This document shows positions 30,439 to 40,673 of a DNA stretch of 64,000 nt, one piece after another; within the stretch, counting starts at the first letter, position 1, and the number at the start of each line of letters is the position of its first letter. The translations under genes and the position numbers were made by a program. The stretch comes from Methylovulum sp. (GTDB taxonomy: Bacteria > Pseudomonadota > Gammaproteobacteria > Methylococcales > Methylomonadaceae): positions 122,465 through 186,464 of the forward strand of contig JAURZI010000035.1 of the NCBI GenBank assembly GCA_030653435.1. The letters are read 5' to 3'. The notes below the pieces were generated by a model. That model saw only the letters and a list, made by a program, of their open reading frames with translations, searched no databases and was not told the origin of the DNA.

Positions 30439-31668
30439 TTATCCAAAGAACCAATAGGTAATCAATACGCTGGCAACAACGCCGGCAAAATCCGCTATTA
30501 TCCCACAGCCTGCGGCATGGCGGATACGTTTGATGCCGACTGAGCCAAAGTAAATGGCGAGCACATAAAAGGTGGTTTCGGTGCTGCCTTGGATGATGCA
30601 ACTCAGCCGACCCGCAAAAGAGTCGGCACCGTGGGTTTTCATCGTATCGATCATCATCGCCCTGGCGCCGCTGCCGCTGAACGGTTTAATCAACGCGGTC
30701 GGCAGGCCGTCGACAAAGCGGTCATCCCATGCAAACCAATGCACTAGGTCACGCATGAGGCCGGCGATTAAATCCAGCGCACCGCTGGCCCTGAATACGC
30801 CAATCGCGACCAGCATCGCAATCAAATACGGGAAGATGCTGATGGCGGTGTGAAAGCCTTCCTTGGCACCCTCGATAAACGCATCGTAAGCATTGATGCC
30901 TTTGTAAACCGCGCCGCCAATAAATGTGATGACCAACGAAAACAGCATCAGGTTGCTCAGTGCTGCCGATTGCTCAAGCATTTGTTGTTGCGGCAGGCCG
31001 GCAAAATAACCCAGCAAGCTACCGATAGCCAGCGTAAAGCCACCCAGATAAGTGAGCACGGTCTTGTCCAGCAGATTTATTTTTTGCATCGCGGCAACCG
31101 CTAGCAAACCTGCCAGCGTCGACATATAAGTGGCGATCAATATCGGGATAAAGACATCTGAGGGGTTGGCGGCGCCCAATTGGGCGCGATAAGTCAAAAT
31201 TGTGACCGGAAACAGCGTCACGCTGGAGGTGTTAATCACCAGGAACAGGATTTGCGCGTTACTGGCGACTTCGGGGGTAGTGTTCAGGGACTGCAATTCC
31301 TTCATCGCTTTAATGCCCAGAGGCGTAGCGGCATTATCCAATCCCAAGGCATTGGCGGCAATATTCATGACGATAGCGCCCAGGGCCGGATGGTCTTTCG
31401 GTACGTCCGGCATTAAACGGCTGAATAACGGCGTCAGGCCTTTTGTCAATAACAGGATAAAGCCGCTTTTTTCGCCGATACGCATAATGCCCAACCATAA
31501 CGATAGCACGCCGGTTAAGCCCAGTGAAATTTCAAATGCTGATTTCGACAGGCTGAACAGGGCTGCCATCAGGTCGGCAAACACCTGTTGGTCGCCCAGA
31601 AACACCAGTTTAAACAGCGCTATCGCAAAAGCGGTGAAGAAAAAGCAAATCCAGATAATGTTCAGCAT
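30439..31668 (-). CDS. Nucleoside recognition domain (SpmA-SpmB type) membrane protein
   Basis: 409 residues with about ten membrane segments and two Gate/nucleoside-recognition domains, equal to a fusion of Bacillus SpmA and SpmB. Motifs MNIAANALGLDNAATPLG and QILFLVINTSSVTLFP in the first half and GSTETTFYVLAIYFGSVG in the second half are characteristic. The protein probably transports a small solute; the name from spores does not apply to this organism. It lies just upstream of mtaB and may be coupled to it. Confidence 0.88.
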   Translation of the reverse strand: MLNIIWICFFFTAFAIALFKLVFLGDQQVFADLMAALFSLSKSAFEISLGLTGVLSLWLGIMRIGEKSGFILLLTKGLTPLFSRLMPDVPKDHPALGAIVMNIAANALGLDNAATPLGIKAMKELQSLNTTPEVASNAQILFLVINTSSVTLFPVTILTYRAQLGAANPSDVFIPILIATYMSTLAGLLAVAAMQKINLLDKTVLTYLGGFTLAIGSLLGYFAGLPQQQMLEQSAALSNLMLFSLVITFIGGAVYKGINAYDAFIEGAKEGFHTAISIFPYLIAMLVAIGVFRASGALDLIAGLMRDLVHWFAWDDRFVDGLPTALIKPFSGSGARAMMIDTMKTHGADSFAGRLSCIIQGSTETTFYVLAIYFGSVGIKRIRHAAGCGIIADFAGVVASVLITYWFFG

Positions 31669-31802
31669 GCGCGGTACATGGAAGTGGGGGGGCGTGTTAT
31701 TCCCGTGCCAGATGGGCAGGATTTTTTTAAAAAACGAATGGCCGCTATGTACGGTTGCATAACGTTAGTTTGAAAACGGCAATTTTGTGTTTGTCGATCC
31801 CC

Positions 31803-32630
31803 TTATTTTTCCCTTTTCCATCGCACTTGGGCAAACTCCAGTGCTTCCTGTACGTTTAAGTCACGTGTTGCCCCGCCAGTCCTGACAAATAGTTTCGGTG
31901 TGTTACCCTGGGTCAAAAATACCGGGCGTAGGGCGGGTGTCACTATCAGGCGGCAAATATCCTTGCCTTCGACAACATGGAACAACACATGGACAGCACT
32001 GCACAAATCCGCGCCCAGATTAGCCGAAATAGCCGTCATAATGGCTTGTTCAAAACCGTCCTGATTTTGCTTTTTAAACGATTGATAGTCTTTTTCCAAA
32101 CCGACCACCTCGCCATCATCAGCAACGCCGATCAGCAATGTGCCGCCGTGACGGCTGTTTAAAAAACCGGCCAGCGTTTTTAAAACCACGCCTTCCAGCG
32201 TACGGTTAATGCGCGACTGCTCAAGATCCCAACGGAACGATGACTTGAATTCTAAGAACGGGCCTTCGCCCTGGGAAATGATGGACGGAATATCTTTTTG
32301 CAACTCGAATTTTAATTGTTCTATGCGTGATAAGCGCTTATACAAAAAACCGTAAAGGCCCACTGTCAACAAGCCCAGCATGGCACCGATTTCGGCATAA
32401 AATAACAGCAGTTCGTCTTCTGCAACGTTGCCGTTTACTACAGATGTCAATTGCCTGACGACATACTCAATCGAGGATAATTTGTTGTTATTGTTTTCCT
32501 GCGAGTAAATAAAGCTATAGCTGGGCGCAAGTATAAAAACGCCTATGCTGGCGCCGATCATCGCCGCAAATAAATAGAGTTTTAATTGCTGTTTCCAAAG
32601 CGATAACATCAGTAGGAAGAATCTTTTCAT
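31803..32630 (-). CDS. Membrane-anchored AlbA_2 (Schlafen-type) domain protein
   Basis: 275 residues. Two membrane segments (about 20-42 and 75-95) flank an external loop; the cytoplasmic part, from about residue 115, is an AlbA_2 domain with EGPFLEFKSSFRWD, GFLNSRHGGTLLIGVADDG and LFVRTGGATRDL. AlbA_2 domains bind or process nucleic acids or nucleotides in several settings; function here is unknown. The membrane anchor before the domain is uncommon but recurrent. Stands alone between operons. Confidence 0.8.
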   Translation of the reverse strand: MKRFFLLMLSLWKQQLKLYLFAAMIGASIGVFILAPSYSFIYSQENNNNKLSSIEYVVRQLTSVVNGNVAEDELLLFYAEIGAMLGLLTVGLYGFLYKRLSRIEQLKFELQKDIPSIISQGEGPFLEFKSSFRWDLEQSRINRTLEGVVLKTLAGFLNSRHGGTLLIGVADDGEVVGLEKDYQSFKKQNQDGFEQAIMTAISANLGADLCSAVHVLFHVVEGKDICRLIVTPALRPVFLTQGNTPKLFVRTGGATRDLNVQEALEFAQVRWKREK

Positions 32631-32696
32631 GGCACTGCAAGATTTTTGGGTGTGGATTGATGCACTAAGCGAACAGGCGCTAAGCCCTGCACAGGT

Positions 32697-34157
32697 TTAA
32701 AACAAGCTATCCCACAGTTCATCAACTTTTGCAATGACTGCCTTGGACATCACTATCGGTCTGCCCCATTCCCGGTTGGTTTCGCCCGGCCATTTATTAG
32801 TCGCATCAAAGCCTACTTTTGAGCCTAAGCCTGACACCGGTGATGCAAAGTCCAGGTAATCAATCGGCGTATTTTCCAGCAGCGTTAAATCCCTGGCCGG
32901 ATCCATGCGAGTGGTAATGGCCCAGATGACATCTTCCCAGTTGCGGACATCGACATCATCGTCAACAACGATGACGAATTTGGTATACATGAACTGCCGT
33001 AAATACGACCACGTACCCAGCATCACGCGTTTGGCGTGCCCGGCATACTGTTTTTTCATGCTGATGACCGCCATGCGGTAGGAACAGCCTTCGGGCGGCA
33101 GATAAAAATCAATGATTTCAGGAAATTGTTTTTGCAGAATGGGAACGAACACTTCATTCAGGGCCACACCCAGAATGGCGGGTTCATCCGGCGGCCTACC
33201 GGTAAATGTGCTGTGATAAATGGGCGCTTGCCGCTGGGTGATGCGTTCTATCGTAAAAACGGGGAATTCATCGACTTCATTATAATACCCCGTGTGGTCA
33301 CCAAACGGCCCTTCCGGAGCGGTTTCACCCGGATAAATAAAGCCTTCGAAAACAATTTCGGCACTGGCGGGGACGTGCAAGTCGTTGCTCAGGCATTGGG
33401 CCAATTCGGTTTTACTGCCGCGTAGCAGGCCGGCAAAAGCATATTCTGACAGGCTGTCGGGCACGGGCGTGACGGCGGCAAGTATCGTGGCCGGATCAGC
33501 GCCCAACGCCACGGCTACCGGGAAAGGTTGGCCGGGATGCGCTAGTTGCCATTCTTTAAAATCCAGCGCGCCGCCGCGATGTGCCAGCCAGCGCATAATG
33601 ACCTTGTTTTTTCCTATAACTTGCTGGCGGTAAATACCTAAGTTTTGCCGCTCTTTATTCGGCCCACGGGTAATGACTAAAGGCCACGTAATTAACGGCC
33701 CGGCATCATCGGGCCAGCAGGTCTGCACCGGATAATCGCTTAAATCGATCTCATCACCTTGCCGCACCAGCTCCTGGCAAGGCGGCGATTTGACCATTTT
33801 AGGCGCCATGTTCAACACTTGCTTGAATACTGGCCATTTTTCAAAAGCATCTTTCATGCCTTTGGGTGGCTCCGGTTCTTTCAAATAGGCCAGTAACTCG
33901 CCGATGCCACGCAATTCCGTGACCGATTCTGCACCCATGCCCATCGCGACGCGGCGCGGCGTGCCGAATAAATTGGCGAGTACCGGAATGTTTGAGCCTG
34001 TAGGGTATTCAAACAGCAGTGCAGGGCCGCGTTGTTTTAACACACGGTCGCAAATTTCGGTCATTTCCAGATAGGGGTTGACAGGCACGGTAATGCGCTT
34101 GAGTTCGCCCTGTTTTTCCAGTTGCATGATAAAGTCACGCAAGTCCCTATATTTCAT
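32697..34157 (-). CDS. ubiD: 4-hydroxy-3-polyprenylbenzoate decarboxylase UbiD
   Basis: 486 residues. [22 protein letters not shown] (in pieces) is the typical start; [19 protein letters not shown] and the catalytic region [11 protein letters not shown] with its Glu are present, as is the terminal TNKWPGE. It uses prenylated FMN made by UbiX, which is not in the window. Its ATG overlaps the prlC stop by four bases. Confidence 0.96.
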   Translation of the reverse strand: MKYRDLRDFIMQLEKQGELKRITVPVNPYLEMTEICDRVLKQRGPALLFEYPTGSNIPVLANLFGTPRRVAMGMGAESVTELRGIGELLAYLKEPEPPKGMKDAFEKWPVFKQVLNMAPKMVKSPPCQELVRQGDEIDLSDYPVQTCWPDDAGPLITWPLVITRGPNKERQNLGIYRQQVIGKNKVIMRWLAHRGGALDFKEWQLAHPGQPFPVAVALGADPATILAAVTPVPDSLSEYAFAGLLRGSKTELAQCLSNDLHVPASAEIVFEGFIYPGETAPEGPFGDHTGYYNEVDEFPVFTIERITQRQAPIYHSTFTGRPPDEPAILGVALNEVFVPILQKQFPEIIDFYLPPEGCSYRMAVISMKKQYAGHAKRVMLGTWSYLRQFMYTKFVIVVDDDVDVRNWEDVIWAITTRMDPARDLTLLENTPIDYLDFASPVSGLGSKVGFDATNKWPGETNREWGRPIVMSKAVIAKVDELWDSLF

Positions 34158-36352
34158 GCCGTAATGCCGCTGTGCCTGAGCAAGGCATCAATAGTCGGCT
34201 TGCGGCCGCGGAAATCGACAAACAAGTCCATCGCATCCTTACTACCGCCTTTTTCCAGGATGTGGGATAAAAACGCATGCCCGGTTTCAGGATCAAAGAT
34301 GCCTTTTTCTTCAAACAACGAAAACGCATCGCTGGACAGCACCTCCGCCCATTTATAGCTGTAATAGCCTGCCGCATAACCACCGGCAAAAATATGCGAA
34401 AAGCTATGGGCAAAACGGTTGAACTTGGGCGGCTTAACAACGGCTATCTGTTTTCTGACCTGCTCCAGAATCTCGTAGATGCGCGCGCCCTTGGCGGGAT
34501 CGTAATCCAGGTGTATCCTGAAATCAAACAGGCTGAACTCCAGTTGCCTGAGCATGACCATGCCGGCCTGGAAGTTTTTTGCTGCCAGCATTTTTTCAAA
34601 CAAGGCATCGGGCAACGGCTCCCCGGTTTGATAATGCCCCGACATCAGTGCCAATGCGTCTTTTTCCCAACACCAGTTCTCCATAAATTGGCTGGGCAGT
34701 TCGACCGCATCCCATTCCACGCCGTTAATGCCCGATACGCCCAAATAATCGACCTGGGTCAGCATGTGATGCAAGCCGTGACCGAATTCATGAAACAAGG
34801 TCGTCACTTCATCATGTGTCAGCAATGCGGGTTCGTCTGGTACAGGCTGTATGGATTCCCGATCCGTTGCCGCACTCCCACCATCTCTGACGGTCGACGG
34901 CACGGGTTCCCGACCTGTTGCCGCACTCCCACCTTCCCGGGTGGTCGGTGGCACGGGTTCCCGACCAGTTGCCACACTCCCACCTTCCCTGGAGGTCGGT
35001 GGCGTGAAATTGCAGGTTAAATAAGCGACAGGAATCTGGATATTGCCCTTGATTTTTCTACGGCCTACACAATCATCCATCCACGCGCCGCCGCGTTTTT
35101 TAGGCCGTGCGTAAAGGTCGATGTAGAACTGACCTCGCAATAGGCCGGTTTTGTCGTGGATTTGGAAAAACCGCACGTCGGGGTGCCAGGTGTCAAATTC
35201 CGCATGTTCGCTTATCTGTAAACCGTACAACTTCTCCACAACGGCAAACAGCCCAGGCAAGACTCGGGTAATGGGAAAATAGGCTTTAACGTCTTCTTGT
35301 GATAACTGGTAATAATGCTGGCGCATCTTTTCTGAGCAATAACTCATATCCCAAGATTGCAAATCCTTAATGCCGCAATGGCTACTTGCAAATTCGCGCA
35401 ATTCTGCCAGATCTCTGCGCGCCTGCCGCCAGGACTTATCCGCCAAGTCTTCAAGGAAATCGATGACTTCTTCCGGTTGCTCTGCCATTTTGGCGGCCAG
35501 CGACAATTCGGCGTAGTTATTAAAACCCAGCAAGCGGGCTTTTTCATAGCGTAAGGCCAGCGTTCTTTCCATGATCGCCGTATTATCCCAGCGCCCTGCA
35601 TGCGGTCCCTGGTCTGAAGCGCGGGTAGCGAAAGCCTCGTAATGTTCGCGTCGCAGTTCACGGTTATCGGCGTAAGTCATCACGGCAAGATAAGAGGGGA
35701 ACTGTAACGTGATCAGCCAGCCGTCTTTATCTTCATGTTCCGCCGTTTGCTTGGCTTGCGCCAACGCGGAAGGCGGCAGCCCTGCCAGTTCCTGTTCGTC
35801 TCTGATGAGCTTGCTCCAGGCATTGGTGGCGTCCATCAGGTTTTCTTCGTATTTGCTGGCAAGATTGGACAATTCCAGGCTGATTTCTTTATAACGTTGC
35901 TGTTTGTCGGCATCCAGCCCGATACCCGATAATTTGAAATCCCTTAACGCGTTTTGAATAATTTTTTGCTGGGCGGTATCCAGTGCAGTATACGCGTCGC
36001 TTGCGGCAATCATACAGTAAGCATTGTACAGCCTTTCGTTTTGCCCCATTTCTGTGGAGTATTCACTGAGTTTCGGCAAGCAGGCATTGTAAGCTTCCCT
36101 CAGTGCGTCGCTGTTGACAACGGAATTCAGATGGCTGACCGGAGACCATGCTTTATTGAGCTGGTCTTCGGCATGGTCTATAGGCTCAATCAGATTGTCC
36201 CACGTGTATACGGTGTTTGCCTGTAACTGGCGCTCGACCACGGTCCGGGCGTTGGCGAGCAACTGGTCTATGGCGGGTTCTATATGTTCGGGTTGGATTT
36301 TGGAAAACAGCGGTAAGCTTGAAGGGGTTAGTAAAGGATTATTCATGGTCAT
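34154..36352 (-). CDS. prlC: Oligopeptidase A (M3 metallopeptidase) with an in-frame repeat insertion
   Basis: About 732 residues, some 50 more than E. coli PrlC. The zinc site [11 protein letters not shown] and downstream Glu-containing segment ([10 protein letters not shown]) are intact. The surplus comes from three tandem 51-base repeats between CNF and PALLTHDEV, giving three copies of a REGGSxATGREPV-like unit immediately N-terminal to the active-site helix. The enzyme degrades peptides and cleaved signal peptides in the cytoplasm. ATG 36352 overlaps the HDOD gene stop; ATG 36346 is also possible. Coupled to ubiD downstream. Confidence 0.93.
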   Translation of the reverse strand: MTMNNPLLTPSSLPLFSKIQPEHIEPAIDQLLANARTVVERQLQANTVYTWDNLIEPIDHAEDQLNKAWSPVSHLNSVVNSDALREAYNACLPKLSEYSTEMGQNERLYNAYCMIAASDAYTALDTAQQKIIQNALRDFKLSGIGLDADKQQRYKEISLELSNLASKYEENLMDATNAWSKLIRDEQELAGLPPSALAQAKQTAEHEDKDGWLITLQFPSYLAVMTYADNRELRREHYEAFATRASDQGPHAGRWDNTAIMERTLALRYEKARLLGFNNYAELSLAAKMAEQPEEVIDFLEDLADKSWRQARRDLAELREFASSHCGIKDLQSWDMSYCSEKMRQHYYQLSQEDVKAYFPITRVLPGLFAVVEKLYGLQISEHAEFDTWHPDVRFFQIHDKTGLLRGQFYIDLYARPKKRGGAWMDDCVGRRKIKGNIQIPVAYLTCNFTPPTSREGGSVATGREPVPPTTREGGSAATGREPVPSTVRDGGSAATDRESIQPVPDEPALLTHDEVTTLFHEFGHGLHHMLTQVDYLGVSGINGVEWDAVELPSQFMENWCWEKDALALMSGHYQTGEPLPDALFEKMLAAKNFQAGMVMLRQLEFSLFDFRIHLDYDPAKGARIYEILEQVRKQIAVVKPPKFNRFAHSFSHIFAGGYAAGYYSYKWAEVLSSDAFSLFEEKGIFDPETGHAFLSHILEKGGSKDAMDLFVDFRGRKPTIDALLRHSGITA
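34854..35006. repeat. Three tandem 51-bp repeats inside prlC
   Basis: Units at 34854-34904, 34905-34955 and 34956-35006 are similar at most positions, each beginning G(A/G)TTCCCGA and containing TTGCC(G/A)CACTCCCACC. Each is exactly 17 codons, so the frame is kept. Each unit also contains a partial palindrome (GGTCGG ... CCGACC), reminiscent of palindromic elements that insert in frame into genes. Confidence 0.9.
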
Positions 36353-37710
36353 CAAGAAAAAATACTCATTGCAGCATTAATTCGCTGTTGGGCTTTATGC
36401 AGCACATCCAGCGAAAAATCGGGGTTTAATTTGCCGTTTTTTAATTTGGTATAGGCCGGTATCGAATTGATGTAGGGCAAGCCTTTTGCTCTAGGCGTAC
36501 CGATATAGCTGTGCAATTTCGCCAATATGACGACATCAATCAGCGTCAAGTGATCGCCGCCGCTTTCGTAAAACCAGTCGCTCGCCTGCCTGGGCAAATT
36601 CGACAATTCTTCAGAAAATCCTAGCGTACGCAACACCAAAGAACCTGCCGCCGGACTTAAATAAGGGAGTGCAGTATCCAGTTCGTCCAAATCGGCATAG
36701 TCTTGTGGGTGTTGCATGGCAAAATTTAGCACGGGTATCGCGCCAATATCGCAAATCAATCCGGCCAGCAAAGCATCTTCAGGTTTGACCTCCCCGCTTT
36801 CATCGGCAAGCACGAAACTTAAGCACGACACATGTAGGCTTTGTTTCCATAACTGCTGCATTTTTTTCATTAATGCGGGATCTTTACAATTGAACAGCTG
36901 CTTGAGGCTAATGCCCATCACCAGGTTACGGGTGGCATACAAACCCAAACGGGTAACCGCATCTTGGCAGTTCGTCAGCGGCGATATCGGGGCATATAGC
37001 GCACTGTTGGCAACCTGGATCAGTTTGGCCACGATAGGCGCGTCAATCTGGATAATTTTAACCGCCCCCTCAATACCTACATCCTTGTTTATCGCTTCTT
37101 TCAGTTTAAAAGCAACATTAGGCAGAGAAGGCAGGCTCAAGCGGTTTTCTTTATAGGCTTCGGAAAAGCTCAGGAAAAAACGGCTCTCAGCAATAGCTGC
37201 AGGCAATTTGATACTATTGAGATCGCTCTGCACTTCTTTTTCACGGCTTTTATCCGCCCATAACTGGATCAGTTCGCGGGCAATCGAAACAATAACAACT
37301 TCTGTTTTCGCGATTGCCGTGGCACCGCAAACTTTTCCGCTATTTAAGGGTAAATTGGCCAGTGTGGAATCATCCGACAAGGTATAGCTGTTGTCGCAAT
37401 CCGGTTGCAATTCAATACAGCCCTTGAGCAAATAAAAAACAGAAGGCGTTTTCTGGCCCAAGCTAAAAATCACCGATTCAGCGGCGTAAGTTAGCGTCGA
37501 GTGTGCCAGTTGATTGACTGACGCATCATCAAGATCCCTGATTGGCGCAAATTTTTTCAGGGTTGCCAACGCTTGTTTTTCTGTGCTGACAGTAATGGGC
37601 TCAGAACTGGCAAAGAGGGTGTTTGGGGTGGTCGTCGGCGATAAATCACTGCTTGCTTTTGCAGGTGCGGCGCTTTCTTCTTGGGAAAAAATTTTGGTCA
37701 GCCAATTCAT
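36352..37710 (-). CDS. HDOD-domain signalling protein with cyclic-nucleotide-binding-like N-terminus
   Basis: 452 residues. After a low-complexity head rich in Ser/Thr/Ala, residues 60-155 resemble a cNMP-binding beta-roll (AAESVIFSLGQKTPSVFYLLKG); residues 190-400 form an HDOD domain (LSLPSLPNVAFKLKEAI, AKLIQVANSALY, GLYATRNLVMGISL). HDOD proteins are non-enzymatic HD relatives that scaffold signalling. Ligand and output are unknown. First gene of the HDOD-prlC-ubiD run, overlapping prlC. Confidence 0.85.
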   Translation of the reverse strand: MNWLTKIFSQEESAAPAKASSDLSPTTTPNTLFASSEPITVSTEKQALATLKKFAPIRDLDDASVNQLAHSTLTYAAESVIFSLGQKTPSVFYLLKGCIELQPDCDNSYTLSDDSTLANLPLNSGKVCGATAIAKTEVVIVSIARELIQLWADKSREKEVQSDLNSIKLPAAIAESRFFLSFSEAYKENRLSLPSLPNVAFKLKEAINKDVGIEGAVKIIQIDAPIVAKLIQVANSALYAPISPLTNCQDAVTRLGLYATRNLVMGISLKQLFNCKDPALMKKMQQLWKQSLHVSCLSFVLADESGEVKPEDALLAGLICDIGAIPVLNFAMQHPQDYADLDELDTALPYLSPAAGSLVLRTLGFSEELSNLPRQASDWFYESGGDHLTLIDVVILAKLHSYIGTPRAKGLPYINSIPAYTKLKNGKLNPDFSLDVLHKAQQRINAAMSIFS

Positions 37711-37770
37711 GGGGATTATCCATTAGTTATAGTTATAGTACATTTGCGTTGAATTTGCCGTTGTTATGAG

Positions 37771-38226
37771 TCACGAGTCAAAGAACACAGCCGTCTTGGA
37801 TAAATAATCGTGCCAGCCGCGCTGCTTTTTATCGAATAACATCCATAAAAAGCCTAGCCCCAAAAAACCCCACGATATTATTGCTGTTGTAAACCTTATC
37901 AGGGCGTGTGTCCAGCTGATAGGTTGTTGGTCAAGCGTCAATACTTTTATTCGCCAAGCCCGTAAGCCCAGCGTTTGTCCCCCATGCGTCCAGAACCAGC
38001 CATAAAAAATAAAACTGATGGTCAATAGATAAAGAGGATAAAAGAATTGTTGGCGGGTATAAGCTTCACCTGCATTGAAGGGCAGTAATAGGGCGGTTGC
38101 AGCAAATAAAATCGCACACAACAGAAAGAGGTCGTAAATAATAGCGGCTATGCGACGCAAAAAACCAGGTGTGGGTTTTGGATCATACGCTGGCTTTAAT
38201 GGTTGTTGCTTTTCTTGACGAGGCAC
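37771..38226 (-). CDS. RDD family membrane protein
   Basis: 151 residues with three membrane segments and the RDD pattern: FLRRIAAIIYDLFLL (Arg and Asp), GGQTLGLRAWRIKVL, and a C-terminal DKKQRGWHDYLSKT. Transport or regulatory role unknown. The GTG start overlaps the stop of the upstream small gene by one base (TAGTG), so the two are coupled. Confidence 0.88.
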   Translation of the reverse strand: MPRQEKQQPLKPAYDPKPTPGFLRRIAAIIYDLFLLCAILFAATALLLPFNAGEAYTRQQFFYPLYLLTISFIFYGWFWTHGGQTLGLRAWRIKVLTLDQQPISWTHALIRFTTAIISWGFLGLGFLWMLFDKKQRGWHDYLSKTAVFFDS

Positions 38227-38405
38227 TAATTTTTAAACAGTGCCAGTTTTTGACCAAAATACAGGCACATAGCCATCAAGCCGCCCAGCATGGCCAGGGA
38301 AAACAGGAACGGTGGCCGATGGAACAGGAGGATGAAAAAATCTGCTGCAAAAATACTGGTTAAGAATGGGTGGTCAATGAAGCCATTAAGAATCTTTTTG
38401 AACAT
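38226..38405 (-). CDS. Small membrane protein upstream of the RDD gene
   Basis: 59 residues from ATG 38405 (MFKKILNGFIDHPFLTSIF), with GGAATTG upstream; a GTG at 38483 would add 26 residues without a binding site. Two hydrophobic segments (about 14-28 and 32-52). No known family is recognised. Its stop overlaps the RDD start, so they probably act together or share regulation. Confidence 0.6.
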   Translation of the reverse strand: MFKKILNGFIDHPFLTSIFAADFFILLFHRPPFLFSLAMLGGLMAMCLYFGQKLALFKN

Positions 38406-38586
38406 AAACAATTCCGTCAAACACGCTAATGGTGAGTTTGTAAAAAAAATGGTTGCCTGATCTTTTATCTGGTTAAAATGCACAGTGTGTACTTGCTAAA
38501 AATCAGTAATACGATTCTACTATATTCAAAAGGGGAATGTAAAAGAAAAGAAACTTGCCCATTGGGCTGGACTTCATTCAAATGAT

Positions 38587-40008
38587 ATGATTAATATAAT
38601 TAAAAAAACCAACATGGGTGTAATACCTATTTTAAACTTCTTTAGAAAGATTATTCAGTCGGCTCTGCAGGAAACTGAGTGCCCAGCCACCCGAAAAGTT
38701 AAAATCTATGCGCGCCCAGAGCACAGCATTTCGCGGTCCCAAATCAGTGACAATGCGCTAAAAGTTTTGTACCGGCTACAAAAAGAAGGTTTCGAGGCCT
38801 ATTTGGTCGGCGGTTGTGTGCGTGATTTGCTACTAGGACGCGAACCTAAAGATTTTGATGTCGTTACTAATGCAGATCCTGAGCAAGTCAGAAAAGTATT
38901 TCGGAATTGCCGTATTATTGGTCGTCGGTTTCGCTTGGCGCATGTGCATTTTGGCAAGGAAGTGATTGAGGTTGCAACCTTTCGAGGCGCGGCGGAAACT
39001 CAAAATGACAAGCAAGTGCTTAATAAGGAAGGTCGCTTGTTGCGTGACAATGTTTATGGGACGATTGAAGAAGATGTCTGGCGCAGGGATTTTACCGTCA
39101 ATGCACTCTATTATAATATCAAGGACTTTTCAGTCATTGATTACGTCAACGGCATGGATGACCATAACAGCGGTACGCTCAGGCTGATAGGCGACCCAGA
39201 AACCCGCTTCCGGGAAGACCCTGTGCGTATGCTAAGGGCTGTGCGCTTTGCCGCTAAACTGGGTTTTAAGATTCACCCCGATTGTGAAAGCGCCATGCAC
39301 AGCGCTGCCGAATTATTGTCCAGTATACCCTCGGCGCGGCTTTACGATGAAGTGTTAAAGCTGTTCTTGTTTGGTTACGCGTTGCAAACGTTTGAAATGC
39401 TAAGGCATTATGGGCTATTTCAAGTCCTGTTTCCCGACACTGAAAAGAGCTTGGCTGCCGAAGAAAACGGCTTTCCCCGATTGCTGCTCATTAAGGCATT
39501 GGCAAACTCAGATAATCGGATTGCCGATGGCAAATCAGTGACCGCTTATTTTTTGTTCGCGGCCTTTTTATGGGAACCTGTAAGCATGTTGGCTAACGAA
39601 AAAATGGCCCAAGGTCAGGCTGATTTTATCGCGTATCAGGATGCCGCCAATGAAGTGATTTCGAGACAAATCAAATATACCGCTTTGCCCCGGCATATCA
39701 GCCTGGCTATGCGGGAAGTCTGGAGTTTACAGCCCAAGTTTAATGCCCGTATCGGTTCTAAACCTAGCCGCTTACTGACCCATCCGCGCTTTAGGGCAGG
39801 TTATGATTTTCTATTGTTGCGTGCAGAAACGGGAGGGGCTGATCCTGAGTTGGCGCAATGGTGGCATACCTATCAAAATGCCGATGAGACAGAACAAAGA
39901 AAAATGACCCAGCCATCACGGAAAAGCTCAGGCAGCAAGTCAGGGCGTAAGCGGAGCTACCGTAAACGGAGCACCGCTAATAATAGTGCTGCGGGCACAG
40001 AAGCCTAA
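38587..40008 (+). CDS. pcnB: Poly(A) polymerase I
   Basis: 473 residues. LVGGCVRDLLLGREPKDFDVVTNA carries the nucleotidyltransferase GG and DxD motifs, and RRDFTVNALYYN and GDPETRFREDPVRMLRAVRFA (in pieces) are the head/neck signatures. The tail is Arg/Lys/Ser-rich (SGRKRSYRKRST), as in PcnB rather than CCA-adding enzyme. It polyadenylates RNA for decay. Neighbouring folK-panBCD order is as in other gammaproteobacteria. Confidence 0.94.
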   Translation: MINIIKKTNMGVIPILNFFRKIIQSALQETECPATRKVKIYARPEHSISRSQISDNALKVLYRLQKEGFEAYLVGGCVRDLLLGREPKDFDVVTNADPEQVRKVFRNCRIIGRRFRLAHVHFGKEVIEVATFRGAAETQNDKQVLNKEGRLLRDNVYGTIEEDVWRRDFTVNALYYNIKDFSVIDYVNGMDDHNSGTLRLIGDPETRFREDPVRMLRAVRFAAKLGFKIHPDCESAMHSAAELLSSIPSARLYDEVLKLFLFGYALQTFEMLRHYGLFQVLFPDTEKSLAAEENGFPRLLLIKALANSDNRIADGKSVTAYFLFAAFLWEPVSMLANEKMAQGQADFIAYQDAANEVISRQIKYTALPRHISLAMREVWSLQPKFNARIGSKPSRLLTHPRFRAGYDFLLLRAETGGADPELAQWWHTYQNADETEQRKMTQPSRKSSGSKSGRKRSYRKRSTANNSAAGTEA

Positions 40009-40168
40009 GGTTAAGCGGCGAAACCGGGCTCTATCTGGCGAGCATACAGCGCTTCCTAGCTTTCAGACACTTAGCGGGCTCCCTACGCCGAGTTAGTTGG
40101 AGGGCTTTCAGGGGTGATAATTAACAGTCGGCTATGATGCGTAACACGACGGAACTCATCTGACAACT

Positions 40169-40672
40169 ATGAATAACTCAATAGTCCAAATCATTACCGC
40201 CTACATAGGTTTAGGCAGCAATCTTGCTTCGCCAGTCACACAAATCAATTCGGCCCGCCATGCGATAGCCGCCATAGACGGGGTTAAGGAGCTGGCTTTT
40301 TCGAGTTTGTACCGCAGCCTGCCAATGGGGCCACAAGACCAACCCGATTATGTCAATGCGGTCATGTCAGTTGAAACCAGTTTGCCAGCCACCGATTTGC
40401 TCTGTTGCCTGCAACATATTGAACATGCCCAAGGACGCACAAGAAGAGGTGAGCGCTGGGGTGCTAGGACACTGGACTTGGATATATTGATATACGGTAC
40501 GCAACTCATCGAGTCACCTGAATTGACTGTGCCCCACAACGGCATAGCCGAGCGGTCTTTTGTGCTTTATCCCTTATATGAAATCGCGCCTCACCTGATT
40601 ATTCCAGGTAAAGGCAATGTCGCCGATTTGATTGCAAACTGTCCATTGGCTGGACTGAAACGGCTGGATTAA
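40169..40672 (+). CDS. folK: 6-hydroxymethyl-7,8-dihydropterin pyrophosphokinase (second copy)
   Basis: 167 residues with AYIGLGSNL, LPMGPQDQPDYVNAV, RRGERWGARTLDLDILIYG and VPHNGIAERSFVLYPL, a complete HPPK signature and closer to E. coli FolK than the copy at 12873-13400. Its place beside pcnB and panB is the classical folK location. The start is taken at the ATG 40169; a strong ribosome binding site is not evident (ACGGAAC lies further upstream). It ends one base before panB. Confidence 0.95.
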   Translation: MNNSIVQIITAYIGLGSNLASPVTQINSARHAIAAIDGVKELAFSSLYRSLPMGPQDQPDYVNAVMSVETSLPATDLLCCLQHIEHAQGRTRRGERWGARTLDLDILIYGTQLIESPELTVPHNGIAERSFVLYPLYEIAPHLIIPGKGNVADLIANCPLAGLKRLD

Positions 40673-40673
40673 T

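Noticed and set aside
34854..35006. Regular 51-base repeats considered as a CRISPR array
   Set aside because: The whole unit repeats with no unique spacers, and the repeats are in frame inside prlC.
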